NCBI GenBank assembly: GCA_030950395.1
Contig: JAUZRP010000006.1
Coordinates: forward strand, 62,001-126,000
Reading direction: 5' to 3'
DNA from: Desulfonauticus sp.
GTDB taxonomy: Bacteria; Desulfobacterota; Desulfovibrionia; Desulfovibrionales; Desulfonatronovibrionaceae
Length of the DNA: 64,000 bases
Shown: positions 17,946 to 26,341 of the stretch, one piece after another
How positions within the stretch are numbered: position 1 is the stretch's first letter
How the letters are laid out: each line of letters begins with the position of its first letter
Position numbers and translations under genes: made by a program
The notes under the pieces: generated by a model
The model's database searches: none
The model's input: the letters and a program-made list of their open reading frames with translations, nothing else
What the model was told of the DNA's origin: nothing

Positions 17946-18929
17946 ATGGAGCAACCTAATAAAAATTTAGCTCTTGATTTAGTAAGGGTTACTGAAGCTG
18001 CTGCTCTTGCCTCAGCCAGATGGCTTGGAAAAGGACAACGCAAGGCGGGAGATCAGGCGGGAGTAGATGCTATGCGTTTTGTGTTTAACAGTCTGGACAT
18101 AAACGGAACGATCATCATTGGCGAAGGAGAAAAAGACCAGGCCCCTATGCTGTACAATGGGGAAAAGGTAGGTAAGGGCATAGGTCCAGAAGTAGATGTG
18201 GCTGTAGATCCTGTAGAAGGCACTAATTTACTTGCCCTTGGAAGACCTAACGCCATATCTGTAGTTGGCATGGCCCCCAAAAACACCATGTTTAACCCTG
18301 GGCCAAGTTTTTATATGCAAAAATTAGTAGTTCCAGAAGAAGCAAAAACAGTGATAGACCTAAACGCCCCCGTTAGCACAAACTTAACTAATATCGCCAA
18401 GGCGCTTGGCAAAGACGTAGATGATCTTGTAGTATTTGTCCTGGATAAACCCCGTCATAAAAAATTAATAGAAGAAATAAGGACTGCTGGAGCAAGGATC
18501 CAATTACATACAGATGGAGATGTGGCAGGAGCTCTTATGGCAGTAGATCCATCATCTGAAATAGATGTAATGATGGGAACTGGCGGAACTCCTGAAGGAG
18601 TAATTTCTGCCTGTGCCATCAAAGCCTTGGGGGGAGAAATGTTAGCTCGTCTGGATCCCCAAAAAAAAGAAGAAAAAAAGGCCCTTCAGGAACAAGGTTT
18701 TGACCTAAAAAGAATCTATACTGTAGATAATTTGGTCACCAGTGACGATGTATTTTTTGCAGCCACAGGCATCTCTGGAGGGACATTTTTACAAGGAGTA
18801 AAATACACTGGCGATGGTGCCATTACTCATTCTCTGGTTATTCGAGGTAAAACAGGCACAGTTCGCCGTATCCAATCCTATCATAAATGGAGTAAATTGA
18901 TGAAAATAAGTGGTATAAAATACGACTAA
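17946..18929 (+). CDS. glpX: Fructose-1,6-bisphosphatase, class II
   Basis: A 327-residue GlpX-type phosphatase that makes fructose 6-phosphate. It shows TEAAALASARWLGKG, the metal site GEGEKDQAPMLYNGE, VDPVEGTNLLALG, and GTGGTPEGVISACAIK. A strong ribosome site (GGGGAGGGG) precedes the ATG. It sits directly after tkt. Class II enzymes can also act on sedoheptulose 1,7-bisphosphate, which would fit the transketolase link, but this cannot be decided from sequence. Confidence 0.96.
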   Translation: MEQPNKNLALDLVRVTEAAALASARWLGKGQRKAGDQAGVDAMRFVFNSLDINGTIIIGEGEKDQAPMLYNGEKVGKGIGPEVDVAVDPVEGTNLLALGRPNAISVVGMAPKNTMFNPGPSFYMQKLVVPEEAKTVIDLNAPVSTNLTNIAKALGKDVDDLVVFVLDKPRHKKLIEEIRTAGARIQLHTDGDVAGALMAVDPSSEIDVMMGTGGTPEGVISACAIKALGGEMLARLDPQKKEEKKALQEQGFDLKRIYTVDNLVTSDDVFFAATGISGGTFLQGVKYTGDGAITHSLVIRGKTGTVRRIQSYHKWSKLMKISGIKYD

Positions 18930-19060
18930 CCTCATCATTTTGTAATTGGGTAATTGGAGAGAGGTAATGAATGTGTCCTAAAGACCGTTGACCTATGAGC
19001 TATAACCCAATATCTTTAGCCCATAGTTGAGGGCTAAACTCTACTAAACATTTTTATACT
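18930..19060. repeat. Intergenic repeat-rich stretch between glpX and the hydrogenase-like gene
   Basis: Non-coding sequence with near-repeats (GTAATTGGGTAATTGG, GACCTATGAGC, TAACCCA, TAGCCCATAGTTGAGGGC) that share words with 11340-11560, including TAAACTCTACT and CTAAAGACC. No transposase or terminal repeat is visible. Confidence 0.4.
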
Positions 19061-19132
19061 TTTGGAGATCAGTACAAATTTATCTGTAAAAATTATTTTA
19101 AATCTACATATATAAGAGAGGAAATAAAAAAA

Positions 19133-20593
19133 ATGAGAAGATTAGTTGTAAATCATATTGTAAAAATGCGTAGAGATATTTATCGAAAAATTGTAGAAGC
19201 GTACAAAAATAATACGTTAAAAAAAGAATTGCCCAAATTCTGGGCACACATAATAAGTGACGAAGAATTCATGGATAGAAGAAAATTCTTTTATGAAAGA
19301 GAAGTTATAAAAGAAAAGATAAAATTCGCTCTAGGATTAAACTATAAAAAAGTAAAAGATATGGAACTTTACGAAATAACTCAGTACTTAGACGAAATAT
19401 TAGAAGGAGCATCTGACCTTTTAGAAAAAGAAAATTTTATGGAAATAATAGAAATACTTTGTGCTGAGTGTCCTGGTGGAAGATATTACATAACAGAGCT
19501 TTGTCGAAACTGCCTTGCCCATCCATGTACCAGCGTATGCACTAAAGGAGGCATAAAAATAGTTCAGAATAGGGCTCAAATAGATTATTCTGAATGTATC
19601 AATTGTGGATTATGTGCTTCTGCCTGTCCTTACCATGCTATAACCAAATTGGAAAAACCCTGTACACTCGCCTGTTACTGTGAAGTTATTCACATAAACC
19701 AAAAAGGAAGAATGGAGTTAAGCAGTAAAGACTGTGCATCTTGTGGTGCCTGTTATCTAGCTTGTCCGTTTGGCGCTCTAGAAACATCCTCTATGATGCT
19801 TCAGGTGCTACACAGACTAAAACGAGAAAAGATGATAGCCATTTATGCGCCAGCAGCAATTACACAATTTAAAAGAAAGGCAAGTGTAGAGCAATTTATA
19901 GAAGCCTTAAAAATTCTTGGATTTGATGAAGTATTTGAAGTTGCTATTGGAGCAGATATGGTTGCCGAAGCAGAGGCACTGCATTTTCTTGAGCATGGGG
20001 GACTTATGCTCACCTCCTGTTGCCCATCTTACGTCAGATTGGTCAAACAGAGATGGCCAGAATTTGCCCAAAACATATCCCCCATTCCATCTCCTATGGT
20101 AATGTTGGCTCAAAAATTAAGAAAAGACTATCCTGAACACAAAATAGTTTTTATTGGACCATGCATAGCCAAAAAGAAAGAAGCCATTGAAAATAGTACG
20201 CCAGATTATGTTCTTACCTTTGAAGAAACCGCTATAATATTTGAGGTGTACGGGATAAACGTACCTTTACTTAAAGGTGAAAAGACAAAAGAGGCCACTC
20301 CTTATGCCTGGGGCTTTGCCACAACAGGCGGAGTAGGTGAAGCAGTAAGATACTACGTGAAAAAACACGCTGGAGATACAAAAGCTAATTCTCTAAAAAT
20401 ACTTTCAGCAAATGGTTTAAAAGAATGCGACAAATACTTAAAAGAAATAAAACGAGGCAAACTTGAAGTAGATATTCTTGAAGGAATGGGATGTGATGGC
20501 GGGTGTATAGCTGGACCAGGGGTTATGGTGGACCCAATTAGTTCAAAAGCCCTGTTAATGCGTGAAGTCGCAAAGATGAAGCAAAATGGCTAA
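19133..20593 (+). CDS. [FeFe] hydrogenase-like protein, group B type
   Basis: A 486-residue single-subunit protein. After a helical N-terminus come cysteine-rich segments (CAECPGG, CRNCLAHPCTSVC) and two ferredoxin clusters (CINCGLCASAC, CASCGACYLAC). The H-cluster domain has L1 TSCCPSY near residue 294, L2 GPCIAKKKEA near 343 and L3 EGMGCDGGCIAGPG near 452. The proton-relay cysteine and all four H-cluster cysteines are kept. L2 begins GPC rather than MPC and L3 has GC rather than AC, as I recall for group B enzymes. No HydE, HydF or HydG maturase is in the window. GAGAGG precedes the ATG. H2 evolution is likely but unproven. Confidence 0.85.
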   Translation: MRRLVVNHIVKMRRDIYRKIVEAYKNNTLKKELPKFWAHIISDEEFMDRRKFFYEREVIKEKIKFALGLNYKKVKDMELYEITQYLDEILEGASDLLEKENFMEIIEILCAECPGGRYYITELCRNCLAHPCTSVCTKGGIKIVQNRAQIDYSECINCGLCASACPYHAITKLEKPCTLACYCEVIHINQKGRMELSSKDCASCGACYLACPFGALETSSMMLQVLHRLKREKMIAIYAPAAITQFKRKASVEQFIEALKILGFDEVFEVAIGADMVAEAEALHFLEHGGLMLTSCCPSYVRLVKQRWPEFAQNISPIPSPMVMLAQKLRKDYPEHKIVFIGPCIAKKKEAIENSTPDYVLTFEETAIIFEVYGINVPLLKGEKTKEATPYAWGFATTGGVGEAVRYYVKKHAGDTKANSLKILSANGLKECDKYLKEIKRGKLEVDILEGMGCDGGCIAGPGVMVDPISSKALLMREVAKMKQNG

Positions 20594-20630
20594 TCAACAA
20601 TCAACACGATAAACCCATACAAATTCATAC

Positions 20631-20705
20631 TCAGGCTGGATAACTATTTGAAAACTACTTTTATGCGCCCAAAAATCCCCCTTCCATGCTAATTATCCAG
20701 CCTGA
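20631..20705. repeat. 13-bp perfect inverted repeat downstream of the hydrogenase-like gene
   Basis: TCAGGCTGGATAA (20631-20643) and TTATCCAGCCTGA (20693-20705) are exact reverse complements separated by 49 bases. There is no T-tract, so a simple terminator is unlikely. It lies 38 bases after the hydrogenase-like stop codon. It could be an mRNA 3'-end stem or a remnant element. Confidence 0.45.
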
Positions 20706-20784
20706 ACATAACAAAATCACTGCCAACTATCACTATTTTTAAGCCCAACCATCTCATTGCCTTGATTAAATTCATTACAATCTC

Positions 20785-20812
20785 TTGACATTTTATTATG
20801 TTTTTAGATACT
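20785..20812 (+). promoter_or_regulatory. Probable sigma-70 promoter of the speD-speE leader
   Basis: A perfect TTGACA (20785-20790) is followed after 16 bases by GATACT (20807-20812), matching four of six -10 consensus bases. Transcription would begin near 20820, giving a leader of about 220 bases before speD. Confidence 0.55.
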
Positions 20813-20860
20813 TTCTACCTCTCTAGAGAGAAGGTGCCCCTTTCTTTATTTGAATTACGT

Positions 20861-20894
20861 ATCTGCCTATTTTTATCTGGCAGATAATTTTTTT
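20861..20894 (+). terminator. Intrinsic terminator/attenuator in the speD leader
   Basis: ATCTGCC (20861-20867) pairs with GGCAGAT (20879-20885) around an 11-base loop, followed by AA and nine T's. It stands between the proposed promoter and a short ORF plus speD, so it should act as an attenuator. TACGTAT just before the stem can pair with ATACGTA about 30 bases after it, which could form a competing structure. Confidence 0.6.
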
Positions 20895-20944
20895 TTGCAA
20901 AGTAAGAGGTATACGTACAACAAAATTTAAACTAAGAGGTGGTT

Positions 20945-21010
20945 ATGAGTAGTGATGACCCGTTAAAAGGCATTATTTACTTACCCAAAGAAAGTTTAGC
21001 TCCAACGTAG
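20945..21010 (+). CDS. Putative 21-residue leader peptide upstream of speD
   Basis: An ATG at 20945 follows a good ribosome site (AAGAGGTGG, about five bases away) and opens a 21-codon frame, MSSDDPLKGIIYLPKESLAPT, ending at TAG 21010. It ends 30 bases before the speD start, which has its own AGGAGG. Its place after an attenuator-like hairpin suggests a translated regulatory leader controlling polyamine synthesis. That function is inference; the codon content shows no obvious run of one amino acid. Confidence 0.5.
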   Translation: MSSDDPLKGIIYLPKESLAPT

Positions 21011-21040
21011 CGAAAAATTCAATATAAGGAGGATAGAGCA

Positions 21041-21454
21041 TTGAAAAACACAATCTGTGGTCTCCATCTTGTAGTAGAACTAAAAGGTTGTCCTTTTTCC
21101 ATCCTAAATGATGAGCAACTCATCAGGCAAGCCATCGAACAAGCTTCCCAACAATCCATGTCCACTTTATTAAATTTAGTAAGCTATAAATTTCATCCTA
21201 TAGGAGTTACTGCTTTGGGCCTTCTGGCAGAATCCCACATTTCCATTCATACCTGGCCAGAAATAGGCTATGCAGCAGTGGACATATTTACCTGTGGAGA
21301 ATGTTCCAATCCTTACAAGGCCTGTGATTTTCTAGCCAAATTTCTTAAAGCTGATAAAGTGGAAGTTACCACCTTACCCAGAGGAAGCAACGTAAACAAA
21401 GGAAATTTTCACCAATTAACTAAGGATTATGAACAATGTCAGGTAGCAAATTAA
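21041..21454 (+). CDS. speD: S-adenosylmethionine decarboxylase proenzyme
   Basis: A 137-residue prokaryotic class 1B AdoMet decarboxylase, normal length. It cleaves itself before a serine that becomes the pyruvoyl cofactor; here the site is LLAESHISIHTWPE, with Ser at about residue 65. The following YAAVDIFTCGE contains the conserved catalytic cysteine. It supplies decarboxylated AdoMet to SpeE, which overlaps by 19 bases. The start is TTG at 21041, fixed by a perfect AGGAGG eight bases upstream. A leader with terminator and short ORF precedes it. Confidence 0.96.
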   Translation: MKNTICGLHLVVELKGCPFSILNDEQLIRQAIEQASQQSMSTLLNLVSYKFHPIGVTALGLLAESHISIHTWPEIGYAAVDIFTCGECSNPYKACDFLAKFLKADKVEVTTLPRGSNVNKGNFHQLTKDYEQCQVAN

Positions 21455-22374
21455 AAAACTACTTTTCAGAGATCATAACTGGTGGAGATATTTTTTTACA
21501 CGCTGCAGAAGAAGTTCTTGAGTTAAAAAAGACCAAATATCAGGAATTAGCCCTTATCCAATCTCCAACTTTTGGCAAGACATTGCTCCTGGACAATATT
21601 TGCCAAATAAGTGAAGTCGATGAATTTATTTATCATGAATTACTCGTTCATACTCCTTGTATTTTTCATTCAAATCCTAAAAACGTTTTAATTCTTGGGG
21701 GTGGAGATGGTTGCGCCTTACGAGAAGCCCTACGCTGGAAGAGTGTAGAAAACGTTACTCTGGTAGATATAGACGAAGAAGTGGTAAATTATTCTAAAAC
21801 CTGGCTAACAGATTTAAATCAAAACTCTCTTAATCATCCAAAAGCCAGAATAATTATTGAAGATGCTTTTAATTTTATAAAAAATTCAGATCTAAAATGG
21901 GACATAATCATCTGTGATCTATCAGACCCTATAGAAAACAGTCCTGCTCTGGCTTTATTTACTAAAGAGTTTTTTGAAAGTTTAACCCAAATATCCCATC
22001 CCCAAACCATAATCAGTGTGCAATCTGGACCAGCTGCCCCACCTGATCACTTTTGTTTTACTAGAGTCGCCAATACCCTAAAACGAGTTTTTCCTTATTT
22101 TAAGGCTTGTTTGTGTTTTTGTCAGGCCTACATAACACCTCTGGCCTTTTCCATTGTTTCCAGCCAGCCTTTTAAAAAATTAAATGCTGGGGAAGTAGAA
22201 AACATTATCCAAAACAATCTAGAGGGAGATTTAAAATACTTAGATGGGGAAACTTTTTTGGCCAGTCAAAATCTGCCTAAATTTCTAAAACAAGCCCTAG
22301 AAAAAGAACAAGTCGTCTATACTTTAGACAATTTGCCTCAATGGTTTAACTCTGACCTTAATAAAAACGTATAA
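21436..22374 (+). CDS. speE: Polyamine aminopropyltransferase (spermidine synthase)
   Basis: A 312-residue enzyme that moves an aminopropyl group from decarboxylated AdoMet to putrescine or a related amine. Motifs: LLLDNICQISEVDEFIYHE in the substrate site, the AdoMet-binding ILGGGDGCALREAL, VDIDEEVV, and the active-site loop DLSDPIENSPALALFTKEFF. The usual loop reads SSDPxGPA, so this one is divergent and substrate preference could differ. It is translationally coupled to speD. Confidence 0.92.
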   Translation: MSGSKLKNYFSEIITGGDIFLHAAEEVLELKKTKYQELALIQSPTFGKTLLLDNICQISEVDEFIYHELLVHTPCIFHSNPKNVLILGGGDGCALREALRWKSVENVTLVDIDEEVVNYSKTWLTDLNQNSLNHPKARIIIEDAFNFIKNSDLKWDIIICDLSDPIENSPALALFTKEFFESLTQISHPQTIISVQSGPAAPPDHFCFTRVANTLKRVFPYFKACLCFCQAYITPLAFSIVSSQPFKKLNAGEVENIIQNNLEGDLKYLDGETFLASQNLPKFLKQALEKEQVVYTLDNLPQWFNSDLNKNV

Positions 22375-22433
22375 AAAACTAACAGTTACTAGTTCCTTTA
22401 ATTTTACTCTTTATTAAATACTTCTCATAAAAC

Positions 22434-22470
22434 AATGCCCCTTGATTCCAGATTGGACAAGGGGCATTTT
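22434..22470. terminator. Bidirectional intrinsic terminator between speE and the PEP synthase gene
   Basis: AATGCCCCTTG (22434-22444) and CAAGGGGCATT (22458-22468) form a perfect 11-bp stem with a 13-base loop. Four T's follow on the plus strand and TTGTTTTA-like sequence on the minus strand. It lies between two convergent genes. Confidence 0.85.
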
Positions 22471-22491
22471 AATTCACAAGACTTCTTAAAT

Positions 22492-25400
22492 TTACCAAAC
22501 GTGTTTTCTTTGTTCTTTTACAGCCTGTTCTTGTTCTTCAAATGACTTAAAGCCTGCCTGATGTAAAGCATCTAGAACTGTTTCATCCCAATCCCAGTTA
22601 GCATAAATAACAGGTTTATGAAAAGTTTTTCTAAACTTATCCAATTCTTGACGATAAAATTCTTCTTTAGATGAGCCAAGGTGAGAATGAATTTGCTCAT
22701 GTAGTCTAGCTAATTCACCTTCATACCATTCTAGTAAATCCTTGGCAGTAACACATTTTTTTACAATATGTTCATAATTGTTTTGAGTTAACAGATCCTT
22801 TAATCTGACCAGATGTTGCTCTTTTAACCACTTCCCTAAATCTTTGAGAGGGATATTTTCTGCCTCTGTTTCTGCGATGTCAAACTTGGTTTGAGCATAA
22901 GTATCTGGCACAACTGATGCAGAAACAATCCCTGCAATACAAACCAAACCTCTTATAATTTTGCTATTAGAAACACCCTGACCACAGAATCCTATTTTCT
23001 TTTTGTATTTTTGCCCAGTAAAAATAGTCACTAAAATCGCCCATACTACTGCAGGATCTTCTTCGTCGTAAATATATCTTAACCTGGCATTATCTCTGTC
23101 TGTCCCCAAGACGAGCTGAGTCATATCGTTGGAACCAATGGAAAAGCCATCAAATTCTTTTATAAAATGTTTGGCCAAAATAGCATTGCTGGGTATCTCA
23201 GACATTAAAATTAATTTTAACCCATCTGTTCCAGATCTGAGATGATGCACGTCTGCTAAATAACGTTTCATACTTCTGGCTTCTTCTATGGTTCTTACAA
23301 ATGGCAGCATTAAATGTAAATTTTTGCCTCCATAAGCACCTCTGGCCAACTTAAAAGCCTCTAGCTCCCAATCGTGAATTCCTCTAGAAACACCTCTATA
23401 GCCAAGCATAGGATTATCTTCATGCTCCTCAAATAGATTGCCACCTACTAAATTTCTGTATTCATTTGTTTTATAATCAGTGGTTCTATAAATAATTGGT
23501 TTGCCATAAAAGGCCATAGCAAATAATCCCAAACCTTGAGCTAAAGTCTGAACGTATAATTCTTTGCCTGTCCTATATCCTTTTGCCTTTAAAATACTTT
23601 TAATTTTCTCTGGCAACTGACTTACTTCGTCCATCTCCTGCTTATAACCAGTATTTATAGCTACCTTATCTCTTAATTCCTGAATTCTCGTAAGGACTTC
23701 TTTAACATAAGGCTCATCTTTTATTCTGTTATAAACTTCCTCAATATGATCTTCTATTTCCTGTTTCCTTCTTCTTGTCTCTGGATCATGTCCAGTGAGA
23801 GTAGCTAATTCTTTTTTATAGCCCAAAATAGCTGCTATATGCTCTTTCAAATCTACAGACGTTTTTAATAAATCCAGATAATTGGTAGCCTTATCTAAAT
23901 ATTGATCCCACTTATGATCCAATTCTCTTATCTGACGGTGGATAGCTAAAACTTCCTCTGTACCTTTACTTCCTTCTATTTCGGTCAATTCATTAACTCT
24001 TTGCTTAAGTCCCGTGATAATACCTACGTACTTTCTAAGCTTTAAATCTAACGTAACCACACCTGCTGCCAATTGATCTTTTATAATTTTCACCAAAGCA
24101 TTTTCCAGATCAGCCAATTTCTCATCTACTATTTTCTGGAGCTTACCTTGATCGTATGCTTCCAGGGCCAAAGGATGTACTCCAATATTGCCCAACATAA
24201 ATTCGGCTCTCAATAAACCAACTTCAAAATCAGGCACATTGCGCAATCTGGACAAAAACATAGCCTGACCAACGTCAGCTAAAATAATACCTACTTTGGT
24301 CTTAGTGGCTGGCAACTTGCTGGTATCTATCTCCCCACCCACTTCTACTAGAGGTATTAGTCCTTGATAAACTTTACCCCTGGATGCATCTACAGTAACC
24401 TCCATACCATCCAGAGCTCTTAACACTTCTAATTTTTGAATGCCTATAATCGCAGGTATGCCCAATTCTCGAGACGTAATAGCAGCGTGGCTAGTATCTC
24501 CACCTGCATCTGCTAAAATAGCGGAGGCAATCCTCATACCTGGAACCATATCAGGATCAGTCCTTTCTGCAGCAAGAACATCTCCTTTAGAAATTTTATT
24601 CAATTCTAAAGCAGAGCGCAAAAACTTGACCACTCCCTGGCCAGCACCTCTAGAAGCTCCATTCCCCTCTAAAAGCACCTCCACATCATTTAAAGCCTCA
24701 GGATCTACCTCTAACCTCTTCATATAAATAGTATTAGGATGTTTCTCCAATTCTTCGTTCCAACGAGTCTCAGGTCTGGCCTGCACAAACCACAATCTAT
24801 CGTATTCATCTATACAAAATTCTGTGTCCATAATCATCCCGCCATAAGCCTTACTTATGGCTCTTACGCCCTTAGCTACCATCTCTGCTTGAGCAAGAGA
24901 CAAAGCCCATCTACAGGCTACGTCTTCGGGAACGTCAACTACCTTTGTGCCACTACCACTCTGATCGTAAACTATCTTCTTATTTTTAAAACCCATGAAC
25001 CGAATAACAACTTCTTCCCCATCATCTCTTTGAAACACATAAAACTTATCAGGTGTGACCATTCCACTAACCACAGCTTCTCCAAGTCCATAACTGGCAT
25101 CTATAGAAACCAAATCATTTCTATCCGTGCCTCTACATCCTGTTGCAGTGTCTGCGCTAAAAGCAGTACCCGAAACAACGGGATTTATCATTCGCATAAT
25201 ACATACAGATAAAGAAGTGTTTTCTATGGCCCAATCCTTTTTAGCTTCTATAGCTATACTTTCATCTCCTGTTTTCTCTGCCTTAGCCAAGGCATCTAAA
25301 ATAGCTTCACGCCTATAAGTCATACTTCTCAGATTATAAGCAGAAGCACAGTCCCAGTGATAAGCTAAAACAACCTCGTCCTCACCTACGATATTTAAAT

Positions 25401-26106
25401 ACGTATCTTGTAAGCCGGCAAAAGCTTTTTTTCTACTATCTTCTCCTGCTGCAGAAGAACGTACAGCTACAGGGACGTTTTCCTCTCCAGCTTCTTTACA
25501 AATATCTCGATAAGCCTGACGTACACTTTCTTCTACCTCTTTCGGCAAATCTACAGACAAAATAGCCACCTGCACCATCACAGAACGCTTCCTAAGCTGG
25601 TCAATTCCTTCAGGAGAAGTGGCAAAGCCCTCCACAATATTGTTAATAAATGTTCTTAACTTTACTTGAGATTCATTTCGCCTTTCATCTTTTTTTATCT
25701 TATTGGCCAACTTGCGGACAAAATTTCGTAAGAATTCAGGATCTTTATTTATTTCACTACCATTCCAATCAATGGCATCATAGGCTTTATCCACCACCCG
25801 CCTGATTAAAGAGGCATTTACCTTTGCTTCGTCTAAAAGCTTATGAAAAGCCAAAGAAGAAATAGCTCTAAATTGAGGAGCTCTTACGTTTTCTATTGTG
25901 CTAATAATTGCAGTATTATAATTTTTACCACCTACTAATAATTCTGCCTCAACCCCTATTTTTTTGATATCCTCTCCAGTTAATACTAACTTTTGCTTGA
26001 TCTTCTCCACCTCAGTAACACAATCTCTTGACTTTTCTTCCACTTTGGCCTTCATTTCAGATTTTTTACCCTCCTGCTTTGACTTACAACTATTTTTGGT
26101 TGTCAT
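22492..26106 (-). CDS. ppsA: Phosphoenolpyruvate synthase, enlarged form
   Basis: A 1204-residue enzyme of the PEP synthase/PPDK family that makes PEP from pyruvate and ATP. The ATP-grasp part shows VPVAVRSSAAGEDS and GLGEAVVSGMVTPDKF. The phosphohistidine is in GGDTSHAAITSRELG near residue 540, and the PEP barrel has IGSNDMTQLVLGTDRD and the acid cysteine in IGFCGQGVSN near residue 1040. E. coli PpsA has about 790 residues; the excess here is a charged N-terminal extension and roughly 170 residues of coiled-coil-like insert (about 640-830). With pyruvate carboxylase in this window it gives two routes out of pyruvate. Confidence 0.93.
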   Translation of the reverse strand: MTTKNSCKSKQEGKKSEMKAKVEEKSRDCVTEVEKIKQKLVLTGEDIKKIGVEAELLVGGKNYNTAIISTIENVRAPQFRAISSLAFHKLLDEAKVNASLIRRVVDKAYDAIDWNGSEINKDPEFLRNFVRKLANKIKKDERRNESQVKLRTFINNIVEGFATSPEGIDQLRKRSVMVQVAILSVDLPKEVEESVRQAYRDICKEAGEENVPVAVRSSAAGEDSRKKAFAGLQDTYLNIVGEDEVVLAYHWDCASAYNLRSMTYRREAILDALAKAEKTGDESIAIEAKKDWAIENTSLSVCIMRMINPVVSGTAFSADTATGCRGTDRNDLVSIDASYGLGEAVVSGMVTPDKFYVFQRDDGEEVVIRFMGFKNKKIVYDQSGSGTKVVDVPEDVACRWALSLAQAEMVAKGVRAISKAYGGMIMDTEFCIDEYDRLWFVQARPETRWNEELEKHPNTIYMKRLEVDPEALNDVEVLLEGNGASRGAGQGVVKFLRSALELNKISKGDVLAAERTDPDMVPGMRIASAILADAGGDTSHAAITSRELGIPAIIGIQKLEVLRALDGMEVTVDASRGKVYQGLIPLVEVGGEIDTSKLPATKTKVGIILADVGQAMFLSRLRNVPDFEVGLLRAEFMLGNIGVHPLALEAYDQGKLQKIVDEKLADLENALVKIIKDQLAAGVVTLDLKLRKYVGIITGLKQRVNELTEIEGSKGTEEVLAIHRQIRELDHKWDQYLDKATNYLDLLKTSVDLKEHIAAILGYKKELATLTGHDPETRRRKQEIEDHIEEVYNRIKDEPYVKEVLTRIQELRDKVAINTGYKQEMDEVSQLPEKIKSILKAKGYRTGKELYVQTLAQGLGLFAMAFYGKPIIYRTTDYKTNEYRNLVGGNLFEEHEDNPMLGYRGVSRGIHDWELEAFKLARGAYGGKNLHLMLPFVRTIEEARSMKRYLADVHHLRSGTDGLKLILMSEIPSNAILAKHFIKEFDGFSIGSNDMTQLVLGTDRDNARLRYIYDEEDPAVVWAILVTIFTGQKYKKKIGFCGQGVSNSKIIRGLVCIAGIVSASVVPDTYAQTKFDIAETEAENIPLKDLGKWLKEQHLVRLKDLLTQNNYEHIVKKCVTAKDLLEWYEGELARLHEQIHSHLGSSKEEFYRQELDKFRKTFHKPVIYANWDWDETVLDALHQAGFKSFEEQEQAVKEQRKHVW

Positions 26107-26168
26107 CTAAACGTCCCCTCTTCTTTTTTTATAATTTAATTCAGTTTCGTTAATAAACTTAAACGACC

Positions 26169-26186
26169 TGCAAAAAACTTTTTGCA
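26169..26186. promoter_or_regulatory. Palindrome upstream of the PEP synthase gene
   Basis: TGCAAAAA (26169-26176) and TTTTTGCA (26179-26186) form an 8-bp inverted repeat 63 bases before the PEP synthase start. It could be an operator. I do not know its regulator, and chance is possible in AT-rich DNA. Confidence 0.25.
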
Positions 26187-26341
26187 ACTAATCTTCTGCC
26201 CTGTAAAAAATTATAGAATCTAATAAGTATTGCCAAAATACAAAACAAAGTATGTCCTTAGCAGAACTAGATTACACTTTAACCTTAAATAAGGTCAAGA
26301 AAAATCCTAACTCCTATCTTATTTTTGAAGTCATGTGGACC

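Noticed and set aside
19133-20593. Electron-bifurcating HydABC hydrogenase.
   Set aside because: No NuoE/NuoF-like subunits are encoded next to it, and the L2 and L3 signatures are not those of the classical trimeric type.
20820-21040. SAM-responsive riboswitch before speD.
   Set aside because: I found no recognisable SAM-I, SAM-II or SAM-III consensus. The terminator and short ORF are the only clear elements.
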